This document shows, one piece after another, positions 23,414 to 33,822 of a DNA stretch of 64,000 nt. Location of the stretch: contig NZ_CP134050.1 in NCBI RefSeq assembly GCF_031583145.1, positions 4,267,501 through 4,331,500 of the forward strand, in the 5' to 3' direction. The notes under the pieces were generated by a model. The model made no database searches and was not told where the DNA came from. It saw only the letters and a program-made list of their open reading frames with translations. The stretch is from Brevibacillus brevis (GTDB taxonomy: Bacteria > Bacillota > Bacilli > Brevibacillales > Brevibacillaceae). The translations under genes were made by a program, and so were the position numbers. How positions within the stretch are numbered: the stretch's first letter is position 1; each line of letters opens with the position of its first letter.

Positions 23414-25873
23414 TCACCCCTTTTTCTTCCGTCGCAAAAGCCAGCGCGTTTCCATCTCTTCCGGGGCCCCTTCGACCACCAGGCGCGCTTCCTCCGCCAA
23501 CTGGTAGGCTTCCGCAAAAGCCAGCTGCCTAAACGACTGCTCCGCTTTCGTCAACAGCTCGTTTACTTGCCGATTTTGTCTGCGGTACCGGTTCGTGTAC
23601 TGGATCGCCCCTTCGGCCAATTGACACGTCGAAATGATCCGCTCTGCCATCCGCTCGGTCTCTCCTACCAGTTCGTTCGCATCGTTGATGAGAATCGCGA
23701 CTTCTTCCAGGTCGTAGCGATACTGTTCCATGATCGCCTTGATTTGCGAGAGCGTCTGTACTACCTCTTCAAACATATACTTCAGGTGATCCGGGATGCC
23801 GGGCAAATAGCTGCGCTTGATTTGCTGGCGAACGCGGATCAGTGTCCCGGAAATGCGCTCCAGCTCGTCGAGCGCATCGTCTTCCGTCTCGATGACCAGT
23901 CGGAGTGGTTCCGGCTCCGGCTCCGCCTCTTCCCACTCGGCGGCCCGCTTGGGAATGACCAGCTCGTACTCGTCTCCCGCTTCTTCCATCGGCTCGGCCG
24001 CCTTTTGCTGCGGCGCCACAGTCTGCCGCCCGGAAGTCGGAAACGGGATCGCTTTGGCGTTTAGCAGCACATCGCGCTCTGCCTTGCTCAGCTCGGCCTG
24101 GTTCAGTTCAGCCGGCAGCTCATCGGCATGCCAGGCCAGCGTCTCCCTACTTCCCGTACCTACCTGCTCCACACGATCCGACCGCGATGGGGAGAATGCT
24201 TCTTGCTCTTCCTCTCGCTCTGCTTTGGAAGCAAGGGCGGTTTCCTCCGGCATCTCTGTCTCCCAATGAAGCTCCGCTGCTTGTCCGGATCCGTCTGATT
24301 CCCTCGTGCGGAAAGACTCGCCCGTCTCTTCCACTTCTTCCGCAGCCTCGGACGGAGCGTGCTTCGGCCAGACAGCCGCTTGTCCCCCCGCTGCAGCTTC
24401 CCGATGGGCCAGGACTGCCTCCTCCAGATTTTGATAGGTGGTGTCCACCAACACCTCGAACGCCTTTTGATGGGTTCGCACCATCTCGAGATTGCCTTCC
24501 TCCAGAGCGCTTTTAGCTGCCGTCAGCAGTTGCTTTGCCTGAAGCAGCGCTTTATCCAACGCATCCTGCTCCAGTTGAAACCCGTCGCGGTGGGCTTGAT
24601 CGATACCTTCCTCCAGCTGTTTGAACTCCTCCGGCATTTCCTTTTGTACCCTCTGGACCAGCGACGGGATCTGCTCCATGGATTGGGTCACGCCCTCCAG
24701 CAGCTGCTGTGCTTTGAGCGTGGTATTGTACGCCTGAAGATCGTCTCCGGCCGCCCGTGCCGTCTTGATCAGGTTTCGCATCGTCTCGACCTCGTCGAGC
24801 GTGGACTTCAGCTCGTGAAACGAAAGCCCGTACTCCAGACGCAAATCGGACAGGCGCCGCTCCACTTGCTCGACCAGCTTGCCGATTTCCGGGATGACGA
24901 CCTTCGTCTCCGACTCCTTCTTGGTCGCCTCGACTTTGGGAGCGTCCGTTTTGAGCTCCGCAAGCTCCGTCTCGATCTCGGTCAGCAGCTCTCTCACTTC
25001 GCCCAGCATGCCGAGTGCCAGTGAGAAGCGGAAGCGGTCGCAAGCCTCTTCCGCGTCGAGAATCATCATTTCCACGTCTGGGACGCGGATGCGCAGCAGA
25101 TTTTCTTTCTTGTCGGCGAGGTGGTGGTAGCGGACCTCCGTCGTGGCGCTGGAGCGGCGCTTTTCTACTTCAATCTGGTTGATTTTGTCTACGACCTCGT
25201 CCTTCCAGTCTTCCACTTCGTCCACCTGTGCAAAAATGGAACGGCGCCGTATCATGGCGTAGATGAGTCCAATCGAGAGTGCGGCAAAGATGGCGCCGAT
25301 CAGGTAGATCCACCACGGTACGCCTCCTAGATCGGACGCTTTCTTGTCATCTGATTCGGTGCTCGCTTTGGCGTCAGCTGGAGCGTTCGTCGCCGGCTTG
25401 TTGCTGATCCGGTTCAACTCGGCGTTGACCTCTGTAATCATCGTCTGGATGCCTGTCAAATACTGCTTTTGATTGCGGAAAGGCTCGTAAAAGGAAGTGA
25501 TTTTGTCATGCAGCATTTCCATCGTGGCGCCTTTTGCCTGAAGGCCGGGCCCGGCGTATACGCCCAGCTGCTCCGCATCCGTATCCAGGACGACCATCAA
25601 GGAATCGTCGGCCAGATTGTAGTTGTCAAACAGCTTTTGGGCATAATCGTCCGGAGACTCCGCTTCCGGGGACGTGCTTTCCACGACCACGACCTTGTAA
25701 GTGCCCGGATTTTCTTTGAGGGCATCGGCGAACTTTGCCTTCTCTTCTTTTTTCAAAAAGTTGTCCGCGTCTTGAACGACCTCGTCGGTTTTGTCCGGGA
25801 ACGGCGTGGCAAAAGCCGGACTCGCGTATAGCAACATGCCTGCCAGACAGAGCATGAATAATTTTCGTTTCAC
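23414..25873 (-). CDS. TPM-domain / EzrA-like septation regulator fusion
   Basis: 819 aa. Signal peptide (residues 1-22, cut after AFA), an extracellular TPM (YgcG-like) domain at about 27-160 with TYKVVVVESTSPEAESPDDY and SLMVVLDTDAEQLGVYAGPGL, one membrane helix (about 187-207), then a long cytoplasmic helical region. The latter is coiled coil to about 480, an acidic Glu/Ala-rich linker to about 660, and a C-terminal domain whose GAIQYTNRYRRQNRQVNELL resembles the end of EzrA, the inhibitor of FtsZ ring assembly. EzrA is about 560 aa and has no TPM domain. The neighbouring yttP-like regulator also fits the ezrA region of Bacillus. Division role is inferred. Confidence 0.82.
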   Translation of the reverse strand: MKRKLFMLCLAGMLLYASPAFATPFPDKTDEVVQDADNFLKKEEKAKFADALKENPGTYKVVVVESTSPEAESPDDYAQKLFDNYNLADDSLMVVLDTDAEQLGVYAGPGLQAKGATMEMLHDKITSFYEPFRNQKQYLTGIQTMITEVNAELNRISNKPATNAPADAKASTESDDKKASDLGGVPWWIYLIGAIFAALSIGLIYAMIRRRSIFAQVDEVEDWKDEVVDKINQIEVEKRRSSATTEVRYHHLADKKENLLRIRVPDVEMMILDAEEACDRFRFSLALGMLGEVRELLTEIETELAELKTDAPKVEATKKESETKVVIPEIGKLVEQVERRLSDLRLEYGLSFHELKSTLDEVETMRNLIKTARAAGDDLQAYNTTLKAQQLLEGVTQSMEQIPSLVQRVQKEMPEEFKQLEEGIDQAHRDGFQLEQDALDKALLQAKQLLTAAKSALEEGNLEMVRTHQKAFEVLVDTTYQNLEEAVLAHREAAAGGQAAVWPKHAPSEAAEEVEETGESFRTRESDGSGQAAELHWETEMPEETALASKAEREEEQEAFSPSRSDRVEQVGTGSRETLAWHADELPAELNQAELSKAERDVLLNAKAIPFPTSGRQTVAPQQKAAEPMEEAGDEYELVIPKRAAEWEEAEPEPEPLRLVIETEDDALDELERISGTLIRVRQQIKRSYLPGIPDHLKYMFEEVVQTLSQIKAIMEQYRYDLEEVAILINDANELVGETERMAERIISTCQLAEGAIQYTNRYRRQNRQVNELLTKAEQSFRQLAFAEAYQLAEEARLVVEGAPEEMETRWLLRRKKKG

Positions 25874-25920
25874 GTTTCATACAACCCCTTAACGTATGTA
25901 TTCATGGGTGAGGGTACTCA

Positions 25921-26523
25921 TTATGTGGGAAGCAAGCATCCGCGAAGATAGCTCATGATAGAGGCTTGCAGCCATAAGGCGAACTCCTCGGAGTACGGTT
26001 CGAGGTCAAAAACCTGGCGAACCATTTGCGCTTGCAAAAAAGGATACGTCATTTGGCTGATCACAGCCAGAACAGTCCGATCAATCGAAACAGGCAAAAA
26101 GTCACCCGTCGCTACGCCATTTTCAATGACGCGGGTGAGCCCGTGCTTCCAGCGGCTGATATACAACGTCAACACTTCGCGAGCCAGCATCGATTCCACG
26201 CTCAATTCCCGCTGGATCAGCCGGGTGATCGGCGCGTGCTCGCATTGAAAGCCTACGTACAGCTCGACGGCCTTTTCCAGCCGCTCAAAGGGCGTGGCGT
26301 CCCCATCGCGGGCTTCCTGCTCTTCCACAAGCCTGAACAACGTCTCAAAATAGGAAGCGATCAAGGTTTCCAAAACTCCTTGCTTCCCTTGGAAGTGATA
26401 AGAGATCAAGGCGGAATTCACCTGAGCTTCCTCAGCAATCAGTCGAACCGATGTTCCTTTGTAGCCATATATGTCAAACAGCTTGGCCGCTGCAGACAAG
26501 ATGCGCATTTTCGTCTGATCCAT
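25921..26523 (-). CDS. TetR/AcrR-family regulator (YttP-like)
   Basis: 200 aa. An N-terminal TetR helix-turn-helix (KMRILSAAAKLFDIYGYKGT, then LIAEEAQVNSALISYHFQGK, residues 5-50) is followed by an all-helical ligand domain. AGGAGGG precedes ATG 26523; the frame is open to 26556 but without a site. In Bacillus, yttP lies beside ezrA, and the adjacent TPM-EzrA-like gene (47 bases downstream on the same strand) repeats that arrangement. Ligand and targets unknown. Confidence 0.9.
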   Translation of the reverse strand: MDQTKMRILSAAAKLFDIYGYKGTSVRLIAEEAQVNSALISYHFQGKQGVLETLIASYFETLFRLVEEQEARDGDATPFERLEKAVELYVGFQCEHAPITRLIQRELSVESMLAREVLTLYISRWKHGLTRVIENGVATGDFLPVSIDRTVLAVISQMTYPFLQAQMVRQVFDLEPYSEEFALWLQASIMSYLRGCLLPT

Positions 26524-26710
26524 TGCCCGGTCCCTCCTGTTATGGCTCGTCACCAAGGCAGTGAGGCATCTTTCCTATTTTAACGATGTTTCGACGCAAA
26601 AAGATAGTCTCGTTTGTTAGTTCGACAATGTTTTCCAGTATTCCTCCCCGATGCGGGCAAGCTATGATAAAAAAACAACGTCACCTTCGCTCCGTGCGAA
26701 AGGAGGTCCC

Positions 26711-27556
26711 ATGCGCAAAAAATGGCTTCCGCTCACCCTGTTTCTCGCGCTGTTCAGCTTTCCGCCAGGAGGCCCGGTGGTTAGCAGCTCCGCTCCTTTC
26801 GACCTGGTTTCCCCCAGTCATTACGATCAACCCTTGTCTGTCGTTACGTACAACATCCGCGGTTGCCGTACGGATACCGGTGCCGCTGACCCCGAGCGGA
26901 TCGCATCTGCGCTGCGTACGCTCGATGCCGATGTGATCGCCTTGCAGGAGGTCGACGTTCGGTTGCCGCGCTCCGGATTTGTCGATCAGGTCGCGGCCAT
27001 CGCCGCCCAGCTCCGAATGAACTTCGCATACGGGCCATCGATCGATTTCGCCATCGGCTCCTACGGCAACGCCGTGCTCAGCAAGTTTCCGATCCGGCAT
27101 GCCGGGATTCTCAGGCTGCCTGCCGAATGGGAGCCGCGCAGCTTGCTGGATGTGTCGATAGACTGGAACGGCTACCCGCTCCATGTGCTGGTCACCCATT
27201 TGGGCATCGAAAAGTCAGAACATCGCGAACAGGTCGAATCATTGTACGACTATTTGCAAGAAAAATCGTACGATTCCACCGTTTTGCTCGGCGATCTCAA
27301 CATGCTCCCGTCTGATCCGCTCTTGCGCCAATTGCGCGGACCGCTCCTTGACCCGCAGCACGAGAGAAATCTGGCCTTGCGCACGCTCAAGCATGACGGG
27401 CCCCCAAAGGAGATCGACCGCATTTTGTACTCCCGTGATTTCGGCTTCCTCGCCGCCTCTGCTCCCGCTATCGGTCCTTCCGATCACTTTCCAGTGAAAA
27501 TGGAACTGAAGAAGTCCGGACTCTCAACCGAGAAAAAGGCGATCCCTCCCGGCTGA
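26711..27556 (+). CDS. Secreted endonuclease/exonuclease/phosphatase-fold protein
   Basis: 281 aa. Signal peptide MRKKWLPLTLFLALFSFPPG, then an EEP domain: LSVVTYNIRGC, VIALQEVDVR (metal-binding Glu), VTHLG, LLGDLNMLPSD (D-x-N) and GPSDHFPV (SDH) in the order of Mg-dependent DNase I/sphingomyelinase-like enzymes. It could cleave DNA, phospholipid or another phosphodiester outside the cell; sequence does not decide. AAAGGAGG precedes ATG 26711, fixing the start. Monocistronic. Confidence 0.9.
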   Translation: MRKKWLPLTLFLALFSFPPGGPVVSSSAPFDLVSPSHYDQPLSVVTYNIRGCRTDTGAADPERIASALRTLDADVIALQEVDVRLPRSGFVDQVAAIAAQLRMNFAYGPSIDFAIGSYGNAVLSKFPIRHAGILRLPAEWEPRSLLDVSIDWNGYPLHVLVTHLGIEKSEHREQVESLYDYLQEKSYDSTVLLGDLNMLPSDPLLRQLRGPLLDPQHERNLALRTLKHDGPPKEIDRILYSRDFGFLAASAPAIGPSDHFPVKMELKKSGLSTEKKAIPPG

Positions 27557-27587
27557 GCCGAAGAGGAATCGCCTTGCAAGCAAAACG

Positions 27588-28493
27588 TCATGGAGAAGCT
27601 GGAGCAGCCTCCGGATCCGGAATCGGTTTTACTTGGCCATAATTCTGTAGATACGTTTCGACCTGGGAATGCTCACGAACTCGTCGGCCATTCAAATCAT
27701 ATTGCGACTGAATCGACATGGTGATCGTGGTGGGGAGCATGGTTTTCCTGTTGTAGTGGACAGTGTACTCGGCATTCAGGTCCATCTGCTCCACGATTTC
27801 GTTCAAGTTCGGAGTGTTCGCGGATTGGATCCTGGGTCCCTTCTGTCCGGTTGCGCTCTTTTTCCACGCCCCGTCCGACAAGGCCATCGCCAGTTTGACC
27901 CTCGGCCGGTGGGTTGAAGTAGCCGCTGACGTGGATTGGACGTGAGAGCCTGTCTGTTCGTTCATCTGGGTTACCAGCCAGTTTTTCAGCTTCGCGGGAT
28001 CGAGCGTGACCCGCACCGCTTCGATATCGTCATTCGGATTCTCGTCCGGAACGGGGCGGACATTCCTTTTCATTTCTGCCATTTGCTGAAAGGAGTAGTC
28101 CGGACTCCAGTTGTCCAGCTCCTGCCGGAAAGCCGCCTGGGCGTGTGCGACGTCCTTCCATTCGGGATCGCTGCCCTGTTTGGCGTACAGCTTGTCGCCA
28201 CGGTGCAGCAGGCTGAGGGTCTCCACCCGGTTCTCTTCGGGCACGGACAGCTTTACATTCATATACACGGCATCTCTATCTTTTCGTCCGGAAAAGTTCA
28301 CGGCATTGCCATTGGCGCTGTTTTCCGTAAGCAGCTTGGTGCTGCCGTAAAAGGCGTACGAATCTTGCGCGGAAAATTGATCGTGTACCTGATCAAAAGC
28401 TGATCCCGCATTTTGCTTGACGCCCATCTGATTGCAGCCGGCCATGGCCGTACAAAAAAGGGTCACCAGACCAATCGTCCAACCTTTGCGCAT
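27588..28493 (-). CDS. Predicted lipoprotein, function unknown
   Basis: 301 aa. The leader MRKGWTIGLVTLFCTAMAGC ends in a lipobox (AMAGC, lipidated C20), so the mature protein is tethered outside the membrane. The mature part is soluble with many beta-prone stretches and a Pro-rich end (IPDPEAAPASP); the pattern of repeated VRVTLDPAKLKNWL and TVHYNRKTMLPTTITMSI recalls LppX/LprAFG-like or DUF6612-like beta folds, without firm match. GAAGGAGG precedes the ATG. It follows araB by 138 bases on the same strand but need not be part of the arabinose operon. Confidence 0.8.
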   Translation of the reverse strand: MRKGWTIGLVTLFCTAMAGCNQMGVKQNAGSAFDQVHDQFSAQDSYAFYGSTKLLTENSANGNAVNFSGRKDRDAVYMNVKLSVPEENRVETLSLLHRGDKLYAKQGSDPEWKDVAHAQAAFRQELDNWSPDYSFQQMAEMKRNVRPVPDENPNDDIEAVRVTLDPAKLKNWLVTQMNEQTGSHVQSTSAATSTHRPRVKLAMALSDGAWKKSATGQKGPRIQSANTPNLNEIVEQMDLNAEYTVHYNRKTMLPTTITMSIQSQYDLNGRRVREHSQVETYLQNYGQVKPIPDPEAAPASP

Positions 28494-28631
28494 AATAGCC
28501 CTCCTTCACGCGACATCGGCAAGCCGCCCCCGGTCGCTCGTCTCCCTTAGCGTTTCCTGGGAAGAAAAAGGTTATTCTGCGCACAGCCCTCCATCGGTCA
28601 TCAGCCCCCACATTCAGGCCCCATCATCCGC

Positions 28632-30317
28632 CTATCGCATGCTGCTTTGAGACCGCCTGATTTCCTTCAATGCCTTCATCACATGATTTTCTCCCCTGCC
28701 GAAATAGTCGTGCAGCCGCCTGTATTCCCGATACAGCTTATCATAGACCGCCACGTTTTCCGGAACCGGCACGATCTTCTCCGGGTTCACTCGGGCGATC
28801 TTGCGCGCCGCTTCTTCGATATCGTCAAACCCTCCGGCCGCCTTTCCCGCCGCTACTGCTCCGAACATCGCTGCTCCTACCGCCGGCGTTTGCAGGTGGG
28901 AGGCAATGGAGATCTCCATCCCTGTCACATCCGCATAGATCTGCATCAGCATCCGGTTTCTGTGCGGCAATCCTCCGCACGCTATCAGCTCCCTCACCGG
29001 CACCCCGCTATCGGCAAACGTCTCGATGATCACCCGCTTGCCGAAGGCCGTCGCTTCAATCCACGCCCGATAGATTTCCTCAGGCTTTGTATCGAGCGTG
29101 AGGCCGAGGATCATTCCGCTCAAATGGGCATCCACCAGGACAGAGCGGTTTCCGTTCAACCAATCCAGGGCGAGCAGGCCGCTTTGCCCCGGCTTCAACC
29201 TCGCTGCTTTTTCTTCGAGCAGTTGATGCAGGGAAAGCTGCTTCTCCCTCGCTTCGAGGTGATAAGCCTCAGGGATGCCGTTTTCCAGGAACCAGGCGAA
29301 AATATCGCCCACCGCGGACTGCCCGGCTTCATAGCCGTAAAAGCCCGGGATGACGCCATCCTCTACAACCCCGCACATGCCGGGTACAATCTTTTCCTCA
29401 TCCCCGAGCAAAATGTCACAGGCGGAAGTTCCCATGATCATCAGCATGGAGCCTGGTTGGGTGATCCCCGCCGCCGGAGCAGACACGTGGGCATCCACAT
29501 TCCCGACTGCCACCGCAATCCCTGGGCAAAGGCCCGTTTTCCGGGCGAATTCCTCCCGTAGTCCCCCCGCCCTGCTGCCCAGTGGCAGCAAGGTCCGGGA
29601 CAGCTTTTGGTCGACGACATGCTCCAGGCGCGGATCGAGCGCCTGAAAAAAGTCCGGACCCGGATATCCCTGCTGTTTATGCCAAATGGCTTTGTAGCCG
29701 GCCGTGCAGGAGCTTCTCGCTTCGTTCCCGGTAAGCTGCCAGACGATCCAGTCCGCCGCCTCTATGAATCGGTCCATTTCATCGTAAATCTCCGGCGCTT
29801 CGTTTACGATCTGCCATAGTTTCGGGAACAGCCATTCGGAGGAGATTTTCCCGCCATATCGCGACAGGAACGAGAAGCCGGGCTGCATCGCGATGGCATT
29901 CAACCGGTCGGCCTCCTCTTGCGCTGCATGATGCTTCCACAGCTTCACCCAGCTGTGCGGGTTTGCCCGATAGGCAGGGAGATTGCACAGCGGCGTGCCG
30001 TCTGCTTTTACCGGCAAAACGGTGCACGCTGTAAAGTCTGTCCCGATCCCGATAATTTGCCGAGGCGACAACCGGTGCGACGTATCGCGAACGACCGCCG
30101 CGACCGTCTCCACCCATGCCTCGACGTAGTCATTGGGATCCTGCAATGCCCACTCCTTTTCCAGCTCCGCGTCCGTGCCGGGCAACCTCTCGTCGATCAC
30201 GCCGTGCGTGTAGTCTTTTACCGCGGATGCCAATACATCTCCGTTTGCCAGATCGACCAGCACCGCCCTGGCGGATTCCGTACCAAAGTCCACCCCAATT
30301 GCATAGGTCTTTTCCAA
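28632..30317 (-). CDS. araB: Ribulokinase
   Basis: 561 aa FGGY-family sugar kinase phosphorylating L-ribulose with ATP. N-terminal [18 protein letters not shown] (phosphate-1 loop), [40 protein letters not shown] and the FGGY-C region [21 protein letters not shown] identify araB. The open frame reaches 30410 into araA, but TTG 30317 has GAGGGG about 11 bases upstream and gives the family N-terminus and length. Last ara gene of the operon, 52 bases after araA. Confidence 0.95.
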   Translation of the reverse strand: MEKTYAIGVDFGTESARAVLVDLANGDVLASAVKDYTHGVIDERLPGTDAELEKEWALQDPNDYVEAWVETVAAVVRDTSHRLSPRQIIGIGTDFTACTVLPVKADGTPLCNLPAYRANPHSWVKLWKHHAAQEEADRLNAIAMQPGFSFLSRYGGKISSEWLFPKLWQIVNEAPEIYDEMDRFIEAADWIVWQLTGNEARSSCTAGYKAIWHKQQGYPGPDFFQALDPRLEHVVDQKLSRTLLPLGSRAGGLREEFARKTGLCPGIAVAVGNVDAHVSAPAAGITQPGSMLMIMGTSACDILLGDEEKIVPGMCGVVEDGVIPGFYGYEAGQSAVGDIFAWFLENGIPEAYHLEAREKQLSLHQLLEEKAARLKPGQSGLLALDWLNGNRSVLVDAHLSGMILGLTLDTKPEEIYRAWIEATAFGKRVIIETFADSGVPVRELIACGGLPHRNRMLMQIYADVTGMEISIASHLQTPAVGAAMFGAVAAGKAAGGFDDIEEAARKIARVNPEKIVPVPENVAVYDKLYREYRRLHDYFGRGENHVMKALKEIRRSQSSMR

Positions 30318-30369
30318 AACGATCGTTGCCCCCTCGCTTGTACGTACAAGTGCGAACGAAAATGATCGG

Positions 30370-31860
30370 CTACCGGAGCCTCCAGACAAGGTCGTTCCAG
30401 CGCAGCTCATTGCGGAAAGCTGCCAGCGAGGTCCCTTTGCCGATCACGAGACACTCGATGTTGGCCATCTCGGTCCAATCCACGAGCTGTTCCGTCGTTA
30501 CCCGAAACGAGAAGCAGGTGTGGTGCGCCCCGCCCGCCAGGATCCACGCTTCCGCCGACTCCTGCAAAGACGGCTGCGCTTTCCAGAGTACGCGGGCAAC
30601 CGGAAGTTTTGGCATCTGCTTGGATGCGGCTACGGCTTCCACCTCGTTGATCAGCAGACGAAAGCGGTCTCCCATGTCGATCAGCGAAGCATTTACCGCA
30701 GAACCAGCCCTCCCGTCGAAGATCAGCCTCGCCGGGTTTTCCTTACCCCCGATGGACAAGGGATGCACTTCCACCCTCGGACGATTGCCCGCGAGCGTCG
30801 GACATATTTCCAGCATGTGTGCTCCCAAAACGAGCTCATTGCCTTCTTCCAGATGGTACGTGTAGTCTTCCATGAAGGAGGTCCCTTCGTTTGCCCCCAT
30901 GATTTTCATCAGGCGGACGAGGGCCGCCGTCTTCCAATCTCCCTCTCCTCCAAAGCCGTAGCCCTGTTCCATCAGCCGCTGTACGGCCAGCCCGGGAAGC
31001 TGCTTCATTCCGTGGAGATCCTCGAATGTCGTGGTAAAAGCGCTGAACCCGCCTTCTCGCAAAAAGGACAGCAAGCCCAGCTCGATTCGCGCCTGTTCGC
31101 GGACTGCTTCTCGAACCGGCCCATCTGAGCGTGCTTCGGGTTGAAAGTCATACCGATCCTCGTACTCCTCCATGAGCGAGTCGACCGCTGATTCTGGAAC
31201 GGCGCGCATCCTTTCTACCAGATCCCCAACGCCAAAGCCGTTGATCGACCAGCCGAATTTGATCTGCGCCTCCACTTTATCCCCTTCCGTGACGGCTACC
31301 TCGCGCATGTTGTCGCCGAAGCGGGCTACTTTCAGCTGCCTTCCCTCCACGTGTGCGGCTGCCGTTCGCATCCAGGCCCCGAGCCTGCCTATTACCTGCG
31401 GATCTTCCCAATAGCCGACGACCACTTTGCGGGGAATTCTCATGCGGCTGCCGATAAACCCGTACTCGCGGTCGCCGTGGGCAGACTGGTTCAGGTTCAT
31501 GAAATCCATGTCGATGGTCTCCCATGGAATCTCCCGGTTAAACTGCGTATGCAGATGGAGGAGGGGCTTTCGCAATTCGGAAAGGCCCGAAATCCACATT
31601 TTGGAAGGAGAAAAAGTGTGCATCCAGGTGATGACCCCGCCGCAATGGGCGGCTGCATTCGCTTCCAGACAAACCTGGCGAATGCCGTCCGGCGTGGTTA
31701 CTACCGGCTTGAAGATCACCTGGTGCGGGGCAAACGCCTCGCTTGCGAGTCCGAGCACCAACCGCTTGGCGTTTTCCTCCACCTGACGTATCGTATCCTC
31801 GCCGTACAAAGGCTGACTACCTGTGACAAACCAAAATTCATACGCTTTCTGTTCGAGCAT
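30370..31860 (-). CDS. araA: L-arabinose isomerase
   Basis: 496 aa, Mn-dependent interconversion of L-arabinose and L-ribulose. N-terminal [14 protein letters not shown] and [12 protein letters not shown] are family hallmarks; [15 protein letters not shown] and [10 protein letters not shown] contain catalytic glutamates (near 306 and 331), and GAHHTCFS supplies a C-terminal His pair. Length matches AraA. Between araD and araB in order D-A-B. Confidence 0.97.
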   Translation of the reverse strand: MLEQKAYEFWFVTGSQPLYGEDTIRQVEENAKRLVLGLASEAFAPHQVIFKPVVTTPDGIRQVCLEANAAAHCGGVITWMHTFSPSKMWISGLSELRKPLLHLHTQFNREIPWETIDMDFMNLNQSAHGDREYGFIGSRMRIPRKVVVGYWEDPQVIGRLGAWMRTAAAHVEGRQLKVARFGDNMREVAVTEGDKVEAQIKFGWSINGFGVGDLVERMRAVPESAVDSLMEEYEDRYDFQPEARSDGPVREAVREQARIELGLLSFLREGGFSAFTTTFEDLHGMKQLPGLAVQRLMEQGYGFGGEGDWKTAALVRLMKIMGANEGTSFMEDYTYHLEEGNELVLGAHMLEICPTLAGNRPRVEVHPLSIGGKENPARLIFDGRAGSAVNASLIDMGDRFRLLINEVEAVAASKQMPKLPVARVLWKAQPSLQESAEAWILAGGAHHTCFSFRVTTEQLVDWTEMANIECLVIGKGTSLAAFRNELRWNDLVWRLR

Positions 31861-31929
31861 GGCGTTCCTCCTTGGATAGTCCGACCGGGTGCGCCGGAGG
31901 ACATGATTGAATTATTTCTGAATTTTCAG

Positions 31930-32628
31930 TTATTGTTTGGCAGCCTGACCGTAGTAGGCATCCGCCCCGTGCTTCCTTCGGAAATGCCGATCCAATAGCG
32001 CCTGATCCATCCCGCCTGCATCCGGCTGAAGCGCGTAGGTACGGGATGCGATCTTCGCTACTTCCTCCAATACAACCGCATGGTGGAAGGCTTCATCCGC
32101 ATTCCTCCCCCAGGTGAACGGTGCGTGCGAATGGACTAGCACTCCCGGGATATTTAGCGGGTCCAGTCCCCTGAGCGCCTCCACGATCACTTGGCCGGTG
32201 TTCTGCTCGTACTCGCCGTGGATTTCCTCCGCCGTCATCCTTCTGGTGCAAGGCACTTCTCCGTAAAAATAATCCGCATGCGTCGTCCCCAGCGCGGGAA
32301 TCCCTCTGCCCGCCTGCGCCCACGCAGTCGCCCAAGGCGAGTGGGTGTGAACGATGCCGCCAATTTCCGGAAAGGCCTGGTACAGCAGCAGATGCGTCGG
32401 GGTATCGGAGGACGGCTTCCACTTCCCTTCTATCCTTTTTCCCTCGAAATCCACCACGACGAGATCGTCGATTGTCAGCTCTTCGTAGGGTACGCCGCTC
32501 GGTTTGATCACCATGAGACCTTTTTCCCGATCGATCCCGCTGACATTTCCCCACGTAAACGTCACCATCCGATATTTGGGCAAATTCAGGTTTGCTTCCA
32601 GCACCTCTTGCTTCAATCGCTCCAGCAA
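31930..32628 (-). CDS. araD: L-ribulose-5-phosphate 4-epimerase
   Basis: 232 aa zinc class II aldolase-fold enzyme that makes D-xylulose 5-phosphate. [19 protein letters not shown], the zinc site [19 protein letters not shown] and [20 protein letters not shown] are conserved. TTG 32628 follows GGGGAGGG at seven bases and gives the normal length; the frame is open upstream to 32766 inside the binding-protein gene. The gap after the binding-protein gene is 70 bases. Confidence 0.95.
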   Translation of the reverse strand: MLERLKQEVLEANLNLPKYRMVTFTWGNVSGIDREKGLMVIKPSGVPYEELTIDDLVVVDFEGKRIEGKWKPSSDTPTHLLLYQAFPEIGGIVHTHSPWATAWAQAGRGIPALGTTHADYFYGEVPCTRRMTAEEIHGEYEQNTGQVIVEALRGLDPLNIPGVLVHSHAPFTWGRNADEAFHHAVVLEEVAKIASRTYALQPDAGGMDQALLDRHFRRKHGADAYYGQAAKQ

Positions 32629-32698
32629 CCATATCCCTCCCCGATCAAAGGAATTCTTTATTTTCTGAATCAGTCCACTCCCATAAACTGCCGCTCTC

Positions 32699-33760
32699 TC
32701 AATATTTTCGGTTTGCCACTTCTTTTGCGGCCAAGACCTCGGTATACACGCTTTCCGGGGACACAATCCTCTTGGGCAAGGTTCTGCCTTCCATGACTTC
32801 CATGACGGCAGTCGTGATCAGGGGCCCGAGCAATGGATTGCACTCCACTACACAGTTGATTTTGCCCTCGACCATCTTTTCGAAAGCCTTTCGCGTCCCG
32901 TCGACCGAGATGATGATGATATCCTTCCCCGGTGCGACGCCTGCCTCTTCCATCGCCTCGATGGCGCCGAGAGCCATGTCGTCGTTGTGGGCGAACAGCA
33001 CCTTGGGTACCTTCTTCGGATCCTTCAGAAATGAGCTCATGACCTTCTTGCCTTGCTCCACCGTAAAATCAGCGGGGGCCTCGTAGCCTATGACCAAATC
33101 CGCCCGCGCTTTGATCGTATCCCGAAAGCCTTTTCCTCGCTCGATGGAGGGCGTGGATCCAACCGTGCCCTGCAATTCGGCAATCACGATCGGTCCGGGG
33201 GTGTCGCGCAGCTTGTCGAGCAAATACTTTCCGGCCTTTCTCCCTTCTTCATAAAAGTCGGAGCCGATGAAGCTGACGTACAGCGACGGATCTTTCACGT
33301 CGACGGCGCGGTCGGTGATGATGACGGGGATCCCGGCCTGCTTGGCTTCCTTGAGAATTGGCTCCCACCCCGACTGGACTACGGGAGCGATCGCAATCAC
33401 GTCGACCTTATGCCGGATAAAGGAGCGGATCGCTTCGAACTGCTTTTCCTGGGACTGCTCGGCATTGGAAAACAGCAGGGTAATGCCAGCCTCACGGGCT
33501 GCCTCCTGTATGGAACGGGTATTGGCGATCCTCCAGTCGCTTTCCGAGCCGAGCTGGGAGAAGCCCACCACGATCCGTTTGTCCGTTAGCGGTTCTGCCG
33601 CGTCCGAAGCACGCCCCTGACCCGAAATCGCTCCCTCCATGTGCGGGGCAGCAGACGGGGAGGACTCAAGCGTACTGGCTTCATTGCAGCCGAGCAGGCC
33701 ACACGCCATCAGCAATATCCAGATGTACGGAAAAAACCATCGGCGAGATTGTCTTCCCAT
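32699..33760 (-). CDS. Sugar ABC transporter substrate-binding lipoprotein 2 (YtfQ-like)
   Basis: 353 aa. Leader ends in the lipobox LLGC. The mature part is a periplasmic-binding-protein-I fold close in sequence to the first gene of this operon: [54 protein letters not shown]. YtfQ proteins bind galactofuranose or arabinofuranose-like sugars. Duplication within one operon, placed between the yjfF-like permease and araD, suggests a second specificity or affinity for the same permease. GGAGG lies before ATG 33760. Confidence 0.93.
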   Translation of the reverse strand: MGRQSRRWFFPYIWILLMACGLLGCNEASTLESSPSAAPHMEGAISGQGRASDAAEPLTDKRIVVGFSQLGSESDWRIANTRSIQEAAREAGITLLFSNAEQSQEKQFEAIRSFIRHKVDVIAIAPVVQSGWEPILKEAKQAGIPVIITDRAVDVKDPSLYVSFIGSDFYEEGRKAGKYLLDKLRDTPGPIVIAELQGTVGSTPSIERGKGFRDTIKARADLVIGYEAPADFTVEQGKKVMSSFLKDPKKVPKVLFAHNDDMALGAIEAMEEAGVAPGKDIIIISVDGTRKAFEKMVEGKINCVVECNPLLGPLITTAVMEVMEGRTLPKRIVSPESVYTEVLAAKEVANRKY

Positions 33761-33822
33761 CTTTTCCTCCGCCCAGCAGGATTGGTATATCGGCGAAACT
33801 GTCAGCGCTTTCACAATCTTTC

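Noticed and set aside
27537-27575. AAGGCGAT / ATCGCCTT inverted repeat as a terminator of the EEP gene
   Set aside because: Long loop and no T run; the first arm is inside the coding end. Too weak to list as a feature.
31919-31933. AATTTTCAG-type CodY box between araD and araA
   Set aside because: Only about 11 of 15 consensus positions match and it lies inside an operon rather than at a promoter.
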